A stretch of 64,000 nt of DNA. Origin: Synanceia verrucosa (Eukaryota > Chordata > Actinopteri > Perciformes > Synanceiidae). Numbering within the stretch: the first letter of the stretch is position 1; every line of letters starts with the position of its first letter. The position numbers and the translations under genes were made by a program. This document shows positions 37,033 through 49,700 of this stretch, piece after piece. Location: the NCBI GenBank assembly GCA_029721515.1, contig CM056558.1, positions 11,997,240 through 12,061,239 on the forward strand, read 5' to 3'. Below the pieces are notes generated by a model. That model saw nothing but the letters and a program-made list of their open reading frames with translations, ran no database searches and was not told the origin of the DNA.

Positions 37033-38838
37033 AAATTCTGGCAGTGGTGGTATAACACAATAATATAATATAATATCACAGTAAAATGTAGTTTCAAGGC
37101 ATAGACTTTCTCTGTAATTCTTATTGTACTCAAGTGCCCTCTTGTGGAAGAAGTCAATAGTCTCATACTGTGTAAGCGCATGCAGCATACACTACAATGT
37201 GAGGATGTACGAGTGCAGTGCCACTGCCAATTGACAAACACTGTCCTTCCCCCAACATTTAAAATTTAATTTTGAGATTAGATGGAGTCTGTTTCTATAT
37301 CACATGACACCTACTCTACAGTATGCTACTTTATCTTCATTTCACAAGTTTACAGCAGATGTTTACTATACCGCTTCTTGCTCATGCCACTCTGCCATGT
37401 AGGGTAAATTAAAATTTATTATAGCGCTATAAAACATATATATTTTTTACTTACTACTCCACCTCTTTCTCACACACATAATATAGTAGTAATAATCTTG
37501 CTAGCAATATGAATCAAAGATTCATAGCAAGGTCATGGTAAGCAATCTGCATGATGTAGTTCACTTCAAATCAATGTGTGGTGTTCTCATTTTCAGCACA
37601 TGGTTCAGTTCTTCATCAATTGTAATCTCACTCCAACTGGTTTTATTTTTTCATTTTGGGATTTGAGGAAATAAAAATAATACATTTTTAAGTCAGTGTG
37701 GCTTGTAAACAGTGTGAAATCTCTATTATCCTTTATATCCATGAGACGATTCTCAGCTGGTGCTGTTGCTTTATTACATATGTATGAAATTAGCCTATTC
37801 TTCCACATGTCTTATTAATGTGAAACATTGCATGAGGGAAAATCATAGCTTTCCCATTTAAAAAGCAATTTTAATTAGTTTTCTCCTCATTTTTTCAGCA
37901 TTTGCTGCTTGCTTTCACTGTATCTTGAACTCTATTTTCATTTCAATTTCTTTGTTTTAACATTGACTTACTATAAAAGATGTCAGCCTTGATTTCCAGT
38001 ACAAGTTTGTTTTAATATCAAGTATTTCAGCTATATTACATTTAGTATGATCCCCACACAGGACAACCACTCCCCCATGCCACATCCTTGGTGGAGAGAC
38101 AAAACCTGGCTGAAATGTAATACCCAACATCCTAGGTTTGGTCTATTGTGTCTAGTTCAAAACTGGGTCATTGAAAAGTTTCTTCCCAGAGACATATTCT
38201 CTAGTTGTGCAATTGCCTTTCTATTCACTATGACACAGACAACAGCATGTTTTGTGGCTGTGAAGTTAAAAGGATGGACCATAATTCATTTTGGTCGCTT
38301 GCTTTTCTTATTGCTTCTATGGACTACATTTGTTGGTAAGCAATTTACACTTTGAGATTTTTTTGTTGACAATGATGTAATTGAAGTGTCTCTAAAATTG
38401 TCACAATGTCCATAAAATGTTTATGTTTGTGTACATTTTTGCAAAAAGGGAATAGTTATCACCTCATCCCAATGACTGCTATCATACATCTGTAGACAGA
38501 CCCAGCTTCAGCTGATACAGAACAATCTATCTCTCTGTGGAAATCATAAATTATAGTATAAAAAAGTAGGAAAAGTTTTATTTTATGGCACAGAAATTCC
38601 TGGACTGTAATGACCATCATATGACATCCATGTATTTGTAAAGCAGGCGTTTTTTTTTATTTTACAAAGCTTCCTATGATCACCTAAAACTACCATGAAG
38701 TTGTTTTCTTCTGTCTGAATTGTTTCAGAACTGTTTTAAACATGCCAGTGTACAATAAACAATGAAAGCACAATCACATGATTATGTGATGATAGATTCT
38801 GCAATGATATTATTTTGGCTTAAACTTCACCAAACAAA
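37033..38838. other. Gene-free stretch
   Basis: AT-rich. The open frame at 38047-38355 has no recognisable motif or convincing splice context. The stretch may hold the promoter of the candidate gene that follows. Confidence 0.4.
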
Positions 38839-40850
38839 ATGTCTCAGGTTCTTGGGGGGATTCTGGGTCAGAGAGAGGAGCCACCTCCAGGTCATCAGAG
38901 GATCAACCTCTCCTACAGCATGTCTTCACCTCAGGTTATCTTTCTGTGCAATATTCATTTTCACTGTATTAACAACAAAATATCACCAACTGTCCTGTTT
39001 TTTTCTTAATATATCCACAGCCTTGTCAGTGCAACTGCAGACTCCACATGACACCAACATGTCAAAAAACAATGTCACTAGAAAAAGAAGAAGCTCTTCT
39101 TCCACTGACACTGAAGACTCTGTTTTGCCTCCAACGTTTCTGACTGCCTCTCATCTTTCATCCCTCAGAGATCTGGTGTCAGACAAGAAAATCACAGGTT
39201 GTTAGGTTTTACCACACATCCTCACTCATGAGTAAATTTGCATGATGAAATATGAAAAAATGTTCTGCTACTTAAGTCAAAAAAGGCACATCAGTGCCCC
39301 ACTATTACGCACACATTTCCAACCACAAGATGGCAGCAAAGGAATGAATTTCAGCTTGGTGCTACTTTTTAAATAGTATTATTTGTATGCCAAAGCCATT
39401 GAAAGTATTCACTGATTCCTATACAAGGTTATGCTACCTCTGTGGATGTGAAACAATCAAGTAAAGACAATGTGGTTGAATAGGTATACACACCTTAAAT
39501 AAGGCAAAAGTGGCCACAGAGGAGGAAGAAGACATAAGGAAGCAGTGTAGTCGGCCGTTCATCGTGGGGACCCTGAAAATCTTCACATATAATTGAAGTT
39601 TATGTTTCTTTTCTTGTATGCTCATGATTTATTAATAAGAAAGGACATTATATTGCTATGTGTATAAATTGTGGGCTGGATCCATTCTGACTGACTCTAA
39701 GTTAAAAGATTAATCAATTTACAAAAACATCACTAAAGAATTAGATGTAAAATAAAAGCACTAAATAATAGTGAACATCCTCCACCATACCAGAGACAAA
39801 ACGATTAGATATTTCAACAAAATCACCAATATATCAGTCAGTCCAATATAATCCAGAGTGCAACAATTATTTAGCCCACATTTAAATATGAACATTTTTG
39901 ACACATACAAACCAAGACCAATTCACTTGATGTCAATAATCAAAGCTAATAATGCAACAAATACTTGTTTTTAATATCATCACTTTAATGCAAGTCATAT
40001 GAGAACTTTTTTTGCAGTTCGCTTAGGTCTCCTTGTGTCTCTCACTGGTCCAAGTGAACTCCTTGACCCTCAGCTTCTCCTCTCTCTGAACAAAGAGGTC
40101 AGTATGTTATCCAACACACCTACTTTATTGGTGCAGAGATGTGTATTGCATGCTTTAATTATTAAAAATATAAAGTGTATGAAGATTACAAATAGAGCTG
40201 CTTTCTGTTGTGGTATTTTTGGGGAAAAAAAGCTATATGAACAGTGTTGAATTTGCATGAAATGTAATACATGAAATACAGAGAGGAGCAGTTAACTCCT
40301 TCAGTCAGTTGGACAGTAATGATACGATGAAGGAAGTGCATCGTCCAGATAGTAAAAGTTCAGCCAGTCTAAAGGTCAAAGGCTGAAACCTCTTTGTTGG
40401 CTTTCATCGCGCCACGCACTTTATCATTTATTCATCAGTAAACAAAGAGCCAATCCCACACAGGTACGGAAAAACTATTTTTTTTATTTAATTTTGAAGT
40501 CATTAAATTTCAGTTCATGAACTCAGTGGCAAATCAGACAGAAAGTTGAATTAAAGGATTAAAGTCTCAAGAGCTCAGCAGACTGCTGATGTAGTGGGGC
40601 TTTATGGGAGAAAGGCATTTTTGATCCAACAAAGAAGTCAAGCATCGCTGAAACCATTTTAAACAGTGATGTAGAAAAAGCAGGTTAGACAAGTGAAGCT
40701 CTTGTGTTGAAGTTGGTGCTCATGACTGTGCTGTCTTTGTTTCTTTTCTCTTTTTTTTTTGAGAAGCCAGGAATCTACAACATTGGAGGACCAGGAGGAC
40801 TCTTTACAATGAGAATAGTGGGAATAAAGAGAGTGAACTCTGCATCCTGA
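38839..40850 (+). CDS. Candidate small spliced gene, unknown family (101-131 aa)
   Basis: I do not recognise this protein. Frame and splice phases chain cleanly. Possible exon 38839-38890 (starts MSQVLGG, phase 1, donor CAG|GTCATC); exon 39021-39197 (acceptor ATCCACAG, phase 1 out); exon 40018-40097 (acceptor TTTTTTTGCAG, phase 0 out, donor GAG|GTCAGT); terminal exon 40764 or 40767 to 40850 after a long pyrimidine tract (NAGNAG-type acceptor GAGAAG), stop TGA. If the first exon is non-coding, translation could start at 39059 (AACATG context). The product has a basic, Ser-rich start (RKRRSSSSTDTEDS, nuclear-signal-like), then two leucine-rich stretches (SHLSSLRDLV; LLDPQLLLSLNK) and a Gly-rich end (IYNIGGPGGLFTMRIVGIKR). 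ATTAAA at 40984-40989 could serve polyadenylation. Chance alignment of open frames remains possible. Confidence 0.42.
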
Positions 40851-41441
40851 TTTCGTCATTCAAAATCCATCCCACAGTCTCTTGAATTATTTATGAGAAA
40901 TTTATTTTAAAATAACTATTCTTGTTGAAGCCCATGTTACTTGTTGTCATATGATCTTGTTTGTTTTCAAATCGCTGTTATATATTAAATAGTATTGTGT
41001 CAATATATTTTTTATTATTGATATATTTTAACCAAAAAAAGGTTATTGATGTTTCATTAAATTACCCTTTTCCACACTATATATGTCCTCTTTTGTTTCC
41101 AGTCATTCCCTTACCTTCAAAGATTCATATATTTCCTGTTGTTCTCATGTTTGCTTGTAATTCTTGTTTTTGTAGGCTTTTGAGGCATGTTCACAGGAGT
41201 AGACTATATTGTTTCTTTCTAGGTATTTCACTTGTGACCAGTTTTGTAGTTTGTTTTAGATGTAAAGAATATATGATCAGTATTATTTTCCCAACTTCCC
41301 TCCCTACAACTGGAATTGTGTGTATATGTGGATTTGATCAATGGCGTTTGATATTCTAGTCTATTCATCCTCCAAGCATATTCCCACAGAGTGCCTATAA
41401 GAAAATACCTTTGAAGCTCTGCTTTTGCTCATATTCTTGTT
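40851..41441. other. Gene-free stretch
   Basis: AT-rich; probably the 3' UTR/flank of the preceding candidate gene. Nothing else recognised. Confidence 0.4.
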
Positions 41442-43136
41442 AGATAGATAGATAGATAGATAGATAGGTAAAGCTTTATCATCTGCCCCAAAAAGGTGGC
41501 AGAAATTCCCCTTTGACAGGGCTCGACGGGTACATGCACTTCACATAAAAAAGAGACATCCACTGAACACAGTAAAAAGTACGTCCACAAACAGCAACAG
41601 GCTACAGCGCTTATTTTTTGTTGTTCAGAGCCGTTATGGCGGAGGGAACAAAAGACTTCTTATAAATGTTCTTGCGAGCCAGTAGTACTTTATAGCGCCT
41701 GCCTGATGGCAATAACATAAAGGAGTGGTGGAGTGGGTGTGAGGGGTCCTCAGTGATCAGGTTGGCTTTCCTCATCACTGAGCGTCCGTACAGTTTAGTC
41801 AAGGGGGTTTAGGGGGAACCAGTTATTTTGCTGGCTTTTTTAACAATACGGGAGAGTGTTGTTTTATGCTGACGGGCTGGGACAGGGGTGGTGGGATTCT
41901 CCCTCTGGCTCCACAGCACAGCTCCTTGGTTTTAGAGATATTAAGCTCCAAAAAGTTGTCTGAAAAAGTCTGAACCAAGCTGGTACTGGGACAGATCCTG
42001 GGTGTCAGTCAGGTGGACCACCAGTGCCAAGTTGTCTGCATATTTCAGTAGGGTCATTCCTTTCCTACTACAAGTGATGTTGTTCGTGTACACAGAGAAA
42101 AGGATGGGAGACAGAACACAGCCCTGGGGGAGCCCGGTGTTTAAAATCAATGTACTTTTAAAAGCACCTGTTGTGGTCTGTCTTGTAAAAAGTTCTTAAT
42201 CCATAAAATCAGTGTGCAGTGGACCTGACGGTCCGAGAGGTGATGTAGCAGGGTGTCCGTGTGTGCAGTATTAAAAGCAGAAGAAAAACCCATGAATAAA
42301 ATCCTGGTGTGTGGTTGTGCAGCGTCCAGATGTTTAGTGACGGTATCTAAAAGTGTGAGACTTGCATTCTCTACACCCCGTTTTGCCTTGAAAGCAAAAG
42401 CGGATCCAGTTTGTGTGCCAGCTCATTATGCAACAGGCTGCTCACTACTCTCTCCATACATTTGCGCAGGACCAATGTCAGGGCAACAGGCCTATAGCCC
42501 TGCAGGTTCTGAGCCTGTGCCTTTTTGGGAATTGGAATTATTGTACTTTCCTTCCACTGGTTGGGGGTACAACCACTGTCCAGAAGGTGCTGGAAGAGAC
42601 TGGTGAGAACCACACCTAGCTGAGTGTGGCACTCTTTGAGTACCCTGCCTCTGAGCCTGTCAGAACCAGCAGCCTTATTTGGGTTGACTCTACGCAGGAT
42701 GGAGGTCACCAGCTGATGGTCCACAGTGAGGGCTGGGAGTAGAGGACTGGGGGTTGTGGAGGTGTCTGTTGTGTTGTGGCTGTTGAACCGGGAGAAGAAG
42801 CTGTTTAACTGCAGGATCTGAGCAGTCTACCACTGCAGATTTGGGAGCTCAGCCCATCATGATGTTCAGTCCTTTCCATGCTTCCTTCATATTCCCTGAT
42901 GTAAGCTTCTGCTCCACCCTGTTCTTATAACTGGTCTTAGCCAGCTTGGACTTCCTCCTAAACTCCTTCTCTAGTTCTCTCACTCTGAGCCTGTCATCCT
43001 GCAGAAAAGCTTTCCTCTTTTGGACCAGGCAGATTTTCATGTCCTTGGTGATCCACCTTTTATTGTTTGGGTGAATAGTTATTTTTTTGTAGGGAGTAAC
43101 AGCATCTTCACAAAATAAAATGTAGGACGTCAACAC
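41442..43136 (-). mobile_element. Decayed CR1/L2/Rex1-like LINE (reverse transcriptase pseudogene)
   Basis: In minus-strand order: the linker upstream of the RT domain (43136-42849, NNKRWITKDMK..., VEQKLTSGN); RT motifs (42724-42371, NPNKAAGSDRL, WKESTIIPIPKK, LQGYRPVALT); MGFSSAFNT (about 42286); GLPQGCVLSPILFSVY and LKYADNLALV (42150-41941); and a C-terminal region (41802-41611, HPLHHSF, KKSFVPSA). The 3' end is a TAGA repeat (41442-41467). Frameshifts and stops separate the pieces. The first catalytic Asp is Gly and YADD is YADN, so it cannot be active. The endonuclease is missing, so it is 5'-truncated. Confidence 0.88.
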
Positions 43137-43499
43137 ATCCGTCAGTCTGTTAAAATCACCACCACAATCATTAAAAACAAGTCTCAGTCTGTCAGCTCAA
43201 AACAACCCCTTAATGTTTACATTTCCATCAGCCTGATTCATTTTGTTTTACTGGATTTGTCCAGTTTTGGGGGAATGACCTTTGTTGAGTCTTCACCATG
43301 TACCCCATGGGGGCGTGGAGAGCTCTTATTTGGACTTATTTGGACTCTAGATTATCACTCGTAAATATTGACAGAGCTGGTCAGTGGAGAAACCATTATG
43401 TATTTGCTATATTTTCAAAAGAAAATCGTGTAATGTTTGTGTGTACAGTTATCCATTAAATTTTAACTACACTATCTTGAAACAAGCTCATGGTGCATG

Positions 43500-43700
43500 T
43501 TGTCATGACAGCTGGACCCACCCGCTAAACTGACTGGCCAATAGTAATCGACAGTGAGGCCTCATGCCCGCCTGCTGGTGTTTGTAGTGACCGTGAGGAG
43601 CGTGAGGAAGTTTTTTACAGAGACGTGCTGGTGAATGTCCTGACGGCTCATTGTATAATAAAATAATAAATCGGATCTGCGCAGACGTAACAGCGTAAGA
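43500..43700 (+). promoter_or_regulatory. Probable promoter/5' UTR of the C2orf72-like gene
   Basis: GC content rises just before the start codon, and a CCAAT box lies at 43538-43542 (GGCCAATAG), about 160 bp upstream of the ATG. There is no clear TATA box. This is inference from position. Confidence 0.4.
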
Positions 43701-45570
43701 ATGGCAACCCTCCTGGAGGACACGCGGCCTGAGGAGGAGAGGGAGTTCCAGAAGATTATCGCCTCGATCGGAGGCAAAGAGAGGATTTATTTGGTGAGCG
43801 ATATCTGTGAAAGTAAAGAGGCGGACGAGGATGACGCTGGGATACTGCAAGAGTTCATCCGTGACATGTTTCCCAGTAGCAGTCCAGCAAACAACAAGGG
43901 AGAGCCCCAAACCTCCCCGATGAGCGGTCACGGTGATACTGCAAGTGCAAACACCGTTTGCGGCAAAAAGGACACTTTTAAAAGCAATGAAATACCTCTA
44001 ACAGCGAGGTCTAAGGATTTGGATTCGAAACCTTGTCCTGTGGGAGAGGACGGGGAGAGGAAGAAGCGGCCAACGCATCAGAGAGTAGCAACGATGAGGG
44101 CAAACATTTACAGCATAAAGCGAACCATAGACTGTCCTGTCATTATATTCATCTTCAGACAGTCATTTCTTAGCAAACAGTCCAATGAACTGTGTTTAAA
44201 AGAGACGTTGAGGGACGTAAAGGCGCGCACGAAACGTGCCAGAATCTCCAGACCAGCTCTGATTGGATTAATACGCACCAGACAGGAGAGTGCCGAGACG
44301 CGTCAATGTGCGCAACTCCTGGAGGGTCTGATCCGCTCAGTGTTTCACAAGCAGGCACCGGAGTCTATCTGGGTGGGCTGCTTCATCCCGAAGACAGAGG
44401 CCCAAATGCTCTGCATCAAGAAAAACGCCTGCAAAGTGATATACTCATCTCAAAAAGCAGGTGTAATAACATACATTATACAGCTCTTATCAATCCACAT
44501 TTGCTTCCTGTACAATCGGCCTACATATGATGTGAATCTGTTTTTCTAGTTTGGTCAAACACAAGCGTTTTTCTGCTCAATCACACGTCAGCAAGGCAGA
44601 TTTCTCAACATGAAGTTTGAACCGTGGTGTGTTTAACCAGGGCACCATGCAGATTTGATGATGCAAAACATTTGCAACTAAAATTTGACAGTTTTAAAAC
44701 ATGTAGGCTTACCCTTTGATGTGTTAACACACAGAGCTGCACTTGATCTACATACTTATTTCTGAAAATACTGATGTTGCTGGAAATTAACTGAGTTATC
44801 TCAAGTAACCATACTAACTACTATCATGGTAGGTACCTTTACTTGTGATAAGATTATTGTAAACTGCATTAAGCCATTACATTCACAAGACCACATATTT
44901 TTCTTCCCAGGCATTGCTGCAAAGGCCCAGGAACAATAGGAGCATTCATGAAACAATCAAGCCCTTAGATAAGCTGCCAAATTGTTAAATGCTTATTATT
45001 GCCTTTCAGATAATAACAGGGATACAGGGAACCTGCTTTTCTGGCCATTCCGATGTTTGTTCTGGGCTCAGAGAGGTCAGGCCACCAACTCCTCAACTGG
45101 CAGGCAAAGAGGTACCGTCACTGTGCCAAGGTTCACCTGGACTAAACTATACTGTCACAATAATAGAAGAAGCTGAAGTGGCAAATGGCCACAGAGTATT
45201 CTGAATTTTGTTACAGTAATAATGTATCATTTAAAAAAAAAAAACGAATCTGCCAAATTCAGGAAATCTGTGACTGAGGGAAGCTGATACAGCAGGTTGA
45301 GAAGAAATTGGGAGAAACTTAAATACAATAAAGTCTTTTCTGAAATGCCATCAGATTGATCTTACACACAATTGAGTTTATGTAGTCATGACAGAAACCT
45401 TGTTTCAACACGTTGCTCATATACAAATCATATTTGTCAGTGGCTATGTTTTCAGTGTTTGTTTTTTTTCCTCAGACACTGGAAGTAAGGAGGAAGGTAT
45501 CCCGCTGAAAACCAATTCTTTGTCCGCTGGACCTCATGTGGATGGAGAGTCAGCTGGAGGAGACACATGA
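43701..45570 (+). CDS. c2orf72: C2orf72-like uncharacterised protein (three coding exons)
   Basis: Exon 1 is 43701-44460 (phase 1 donor GCAG|GTGTAA). Exon 2 starts at 45010 and ends at 45111 or alternatively 45075; both donors are phase 1. Exon 3 is 45476-45570, after TTTTTTTTCCTCAG. The predicted length is 318 aa (306 with the shorter exon 2), and the human protein is of similar size. The N-terminus (EEREFQKIIASIGGKERIYL) and central block (LRDVKARTKRARISRPALIG, LLEGLIRSVF) fit what I remember of C2orf72. The position directly upstream of PSMD1 matches human 2q37. Molecular function is unknown; no signal peptide or membrane segment is evident. Residues ~55-135 look disordered. AATAAA at about 46143 is a possible poly-A signal. 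Identity rests on synteny plus partial recall. Confidence 0.78.
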
Positions 45571-46773
45571 CTTGTGGTTGCAGGCATATCACTGCAGACA
45601 ATCCTGTTTTAACTGTGAAGAAAATGATCATTCATGGTGCAACAGAACTGCACTACATGTTATAGTGTTTCTTCGTAGTGTTCAATATTAGTCAGTCAAA
45701 TCTGTTACCATGATGCCATCTTACTGATTTACACATTGTCTTTGATATATGGTTAAAGGGATTTGCTGTGTATGTTTGGGGCTGTTAATATTATGATCAT
45801 ATGAACTATATCATATCATTTAACCCTATTTTTTTGTGGTCAAGATAGAGGTGTATCTGATTTAAGCACATATTGAAACTAGTATGGCTAGGTTACAGCT
45901 AAAGTAGACCTACTCCTTGCACAGTTAAGTACAGGGCTGGATTGCCTGCTGGCCCCTGAACTCCGGTGGTTTCAGTGTTTTTTTTTTTGTTTTAATAATT
46001 AGGGTAAGATTTTGCTTCAATAGGGTTAATCCAGCCATGGTCAAGCAATGTTCTTTTTTTTCAAATTCATTTGTTAGAACAACGTGCCTTAGCTACTTGA
46101 TATAACGTAGGCTAATGATTTGTACATTCAAATTAATATGTAAATAAACACATTCAAGCTAACGTGAGCATGCAGCTCTGTTGAAAATGCTATTCTTTGA
46201 AACTAAAAGTATCATATTAGGATATTCGGATTTCTACTGAGTGTAATTTCCATAAATCAATACCTTACTGTCCTGTATTCACTCATATGACTACTGGCAG
46301 GGAAATTGTATTTTTAATTTCTAATTGCTAAGTGAATTGTGTAGAGGGTGGGAAGTATGCAGAGACCATGGATGAAGATTTACGATAGGTCACCTTTAAA
46401 AATGCCAGTTCTAAAATCGGAAAATTTCAATTACTATAGTCCATAATTAATAATTTCCAATGGCATAAAAGCGTTGTAAGACAATTTTTTAATATTATTA
46501 AAGTACTATGAATAGATCAGACCTATGACGATAAAAATGTACACTGCATTTTCTTCAGGCGTAAGAAGGCCGGCTAAGCCGGAGGTCCTTTAGAACGGGT
46601 CTTACGGTGTTGGACAAAAAGAAGGTAGCAGATGCTGCGTTAGATCCTACTGTCGTGCATTTTCAAATTATACAATTTTTTCTTTTCTTTATCTCTCCGA
46701 GAAAAAAAAAAACTTACGGATTACCTTCGTCGAAGCAGAACGTTGGGGCTGAGGAGGGAATAAAGAGCCAATC
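45571..46773. other. Intergenic region with PSMD1 5' flank
   Basis: AT-rich 3' flank of the upstream gene, then the PSMD1 promoter/5' UTR from about 46500. At 46560-46606 two nested stems are seen: CGTAAGA with TCTTACG, enclosing CCGGCT-A-AGCCGG (46570-46582). They could form a structured 5' UTR if transcribed. The transcription start cannot be placed from sequence alone. Confidence 0.4.
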
Positions 46774-49700
46774 ATGATAACGTCTGCCGGTAAGTTGTAG
46801 AAAGTGCTGTTATTTTGCTAGCCGCAACTTTAGCTAGATGCCATTGATTTTAGCTGAGTCACACAGCTAACGTAGCGGTTGTCAACCAGCCGGTGATAGC
46901 TAATAAAGCCACCAAAATATTTTTCAGGAGAGATGAACCCTTTGCAATTTGTTTTTACTATAACTGGCCCACTATTCAATCGCTACAAGGTGGTTTAAAT
47001 AGGAATTCATAGTAAGCTATTGTATCGTCAATGCTAACAGTCTAGTTATCAGCACACTGAACAGGGTCTTGGCTCTTCTGATTTCATGATGAAGTTTTCA
47101 GGTTCATCTTTACACAGGGACGGCTTTCGTCTCGGACATAAACAGAAACACTGGTTAAGATTATAAAATCATCTACTCCTTTGGAGTTTTATACATCCCA
47201 CTGTCAGTGTAACGTTAGTTGGTACAAAGCAGCTTCACATTTCCCCTATTGACCCTGTTTTTTCCTCTAACGTCACATTAACCTGATTTCTTATGACCTG
47301 TGGATTTATAATATGCCAGGGTAAAATTAACGTTATATGTAGTTGGTGGCTTAATATTTTTTTCTGGGTCAACAACTTCTAATCAAATGCATGTCTGAAT
47401 TGATTATGGTAAACACTTTCTTTTTATTATTACCAGTAGTGCATTGAAAAGTATCAAACGTAATGATATTGTTTGTCCCTACATGCACTCAAAGAATCAA
47501 GCAACCACTCAATTAGTTGTGTTTTTCTGTCTCTCATTTGTTAAGCTGGAATTATTTCACTCCTTGATGAGGAGGAGCCACAGCTGAAGGTAAGAACTAA
47601 GCATGTCTGAAGATAGCAAACTCCCACACATTGAGGATGTAAAGTCTTATCAAGTCAAGCGGTATTCAGAACAATAGAGATTATATGTGGATGTGTTTTC
47701 ACATGCTCCCAAACACAGTTATTAATATGCTTTATATCCAAGTGAAGAGTGCCTCCATGATGTTCATGTTCTCTCTGTACAGTAAATTAGGTGCGTACTG
47801 TATAGTGGTTATTTAAGAGTTTATTAATCTGTCTGTCTGCATGTGCAATAATTGGTTTCACTTCCAGTGTGTAATGGGTTATGAAAACAAGAGGCTATCA
47901 CCCATGTGTGCCCAACAATACAAGTGTCAGATTTTATAGTCATAGTTGTTATAGTCATAAACTAAGGTGGATTTCAAGCTTAGTTGAAAGCACACTGAAC
48001 AGGATTTGTATGATGTACCTGTGACATGTTTTTCACTTGCAGGAATTTGCTCTGCAAAAGCTAGATGCGATTGTGAATGACTTCTGGGCTGAGATTTCAG
48101 GATCAGTAGATAAAATGTAAGTACTATTGATGAGTTTCTGTACTATAACGACCATGTTAGAAACAATAAAGCCTAAGAGCTGAAGTTATTGCTGCCTGAT
48201 CTATGTCTGCAGTAGGGAGTAATTTGTTGTATTGTATGTGTTGACTTGACATGCCAGATACAAATAAAATGGGATTGTGCAGTGCTGTTTGCCCTGCACA
48301 AAGTACCTCACACATTGTGTACTCAGTGTTCTTCTAGGTGTATGATTCAATTGAAATTTGTAATACTCAGACACTTCTATGTGGAACAGAATGAGAGATC
48401 ATTTTGATGGTTTACATCAGTTACACACAAACTGCTAGGTCAGAGTTTTCGGTCTTATTTAACCATGTTTTCCACTCACAGCGAAGTCCTGTATGAGGAT
48501 GAGACATTTCGGAGCAGAGCATTTGCTGCCCTGGTGGCCTCTAAAGTTTTCTACCATCTTGGAGCCTTTGAGGAATCTCTTAACTATGCTCTTGGTGCTG
48601 GAGAGCTCTTCAATGTCTCAGATGACTCAGAATATGTGGAGACCATCATTGGTGAGTGGTCAAACAAAAGTCAAAAACAAATGGCTTCCATTTGTCTGAC
48701 TTACCTGCCTTTTCAGTGATTATATGACATTTCTGTTGTTTGGTATCTTCTGTGACCTTCTTACTCCTGGAAGTGTGAAGTGAATAAGTAAATGGAAAAA
48801 ACACACATTCCTTTCCTCCATCTTTTACACTTCAAGCTTTGTGAAAGTAAAAGCTGATGGATGACGTATGGAATATGATTTTGACTCATTCATCATTGAA
48901 TTCTGGAGTTAAATTAGGCCCCTCTCTTTATGCTGTTTCGTGTTTCCTTATAGCCAAATGCATCGACCACTACACCAAGTTACGGGTGGAGAATGCAGAG
49001 ATGCCAGAGGATGAGGAGAAGAAAAGCATTGACCCCCGTCTTGAGGGCATTGTCAACAAGATGTTCCTGCGTTGCCTAGACGATCACAAGTACAAGCAGG
49101 CCATTGGCATCGCCCTGGAGACCAGGCGGCTTGACATGTTTGAGAAGACCATCTTGGAATCGGTCAGCAGCTATTGTCATTCACAGCGGACTTGATTGGT
49201 TTAGAATATTTACTTCTATATTTAATACTATGGTGACATTGGCTACTTTCACCGAACATGACTTGTATGGGCAGAATTCTCACACAGATTTCAATCACTT
49301 CTATTAATTGTACATAACTACTTCCTTATCATGAAATAAGTTAATAATTGTTACTTTTTCTTTCTCCCCTCATACAGAATGATGTGAGTGGCCTCCTTGC
49401 TTACAGCCTGAAGGTGTGCATGTCCCTGATGCAGAACAAGAAATTCCGTAATGAGGTGTTACGGGTGCTTGTCAAGCTTTACATGAACTTGGAGAAGCCT
49501 GATTTCATCAATGTCTGTCAGGTAAGAAGTGTGACCCACAAAAACTCTTTATGACAAACCCCTCAGTGTAATAATTGTGTTCTTTTTTTTTTTTTTTGTT
49601 GAGACAGATTGTTTCGATCAGTGCTGTTCAGTTACTATTTAGTATAATATATTTGATTGACTGAGTTTAAAATTTTAAGGGTACTTTAGGGCATGGTCTC

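Noticed and set aside
38047..38355. 102-codon open frame upstream of the candidate gene
   Set aside because: Hydrophobic, AT-driven composition without convincing donor or acceptor; could not be joined in phase to the exons at 39021-40850.
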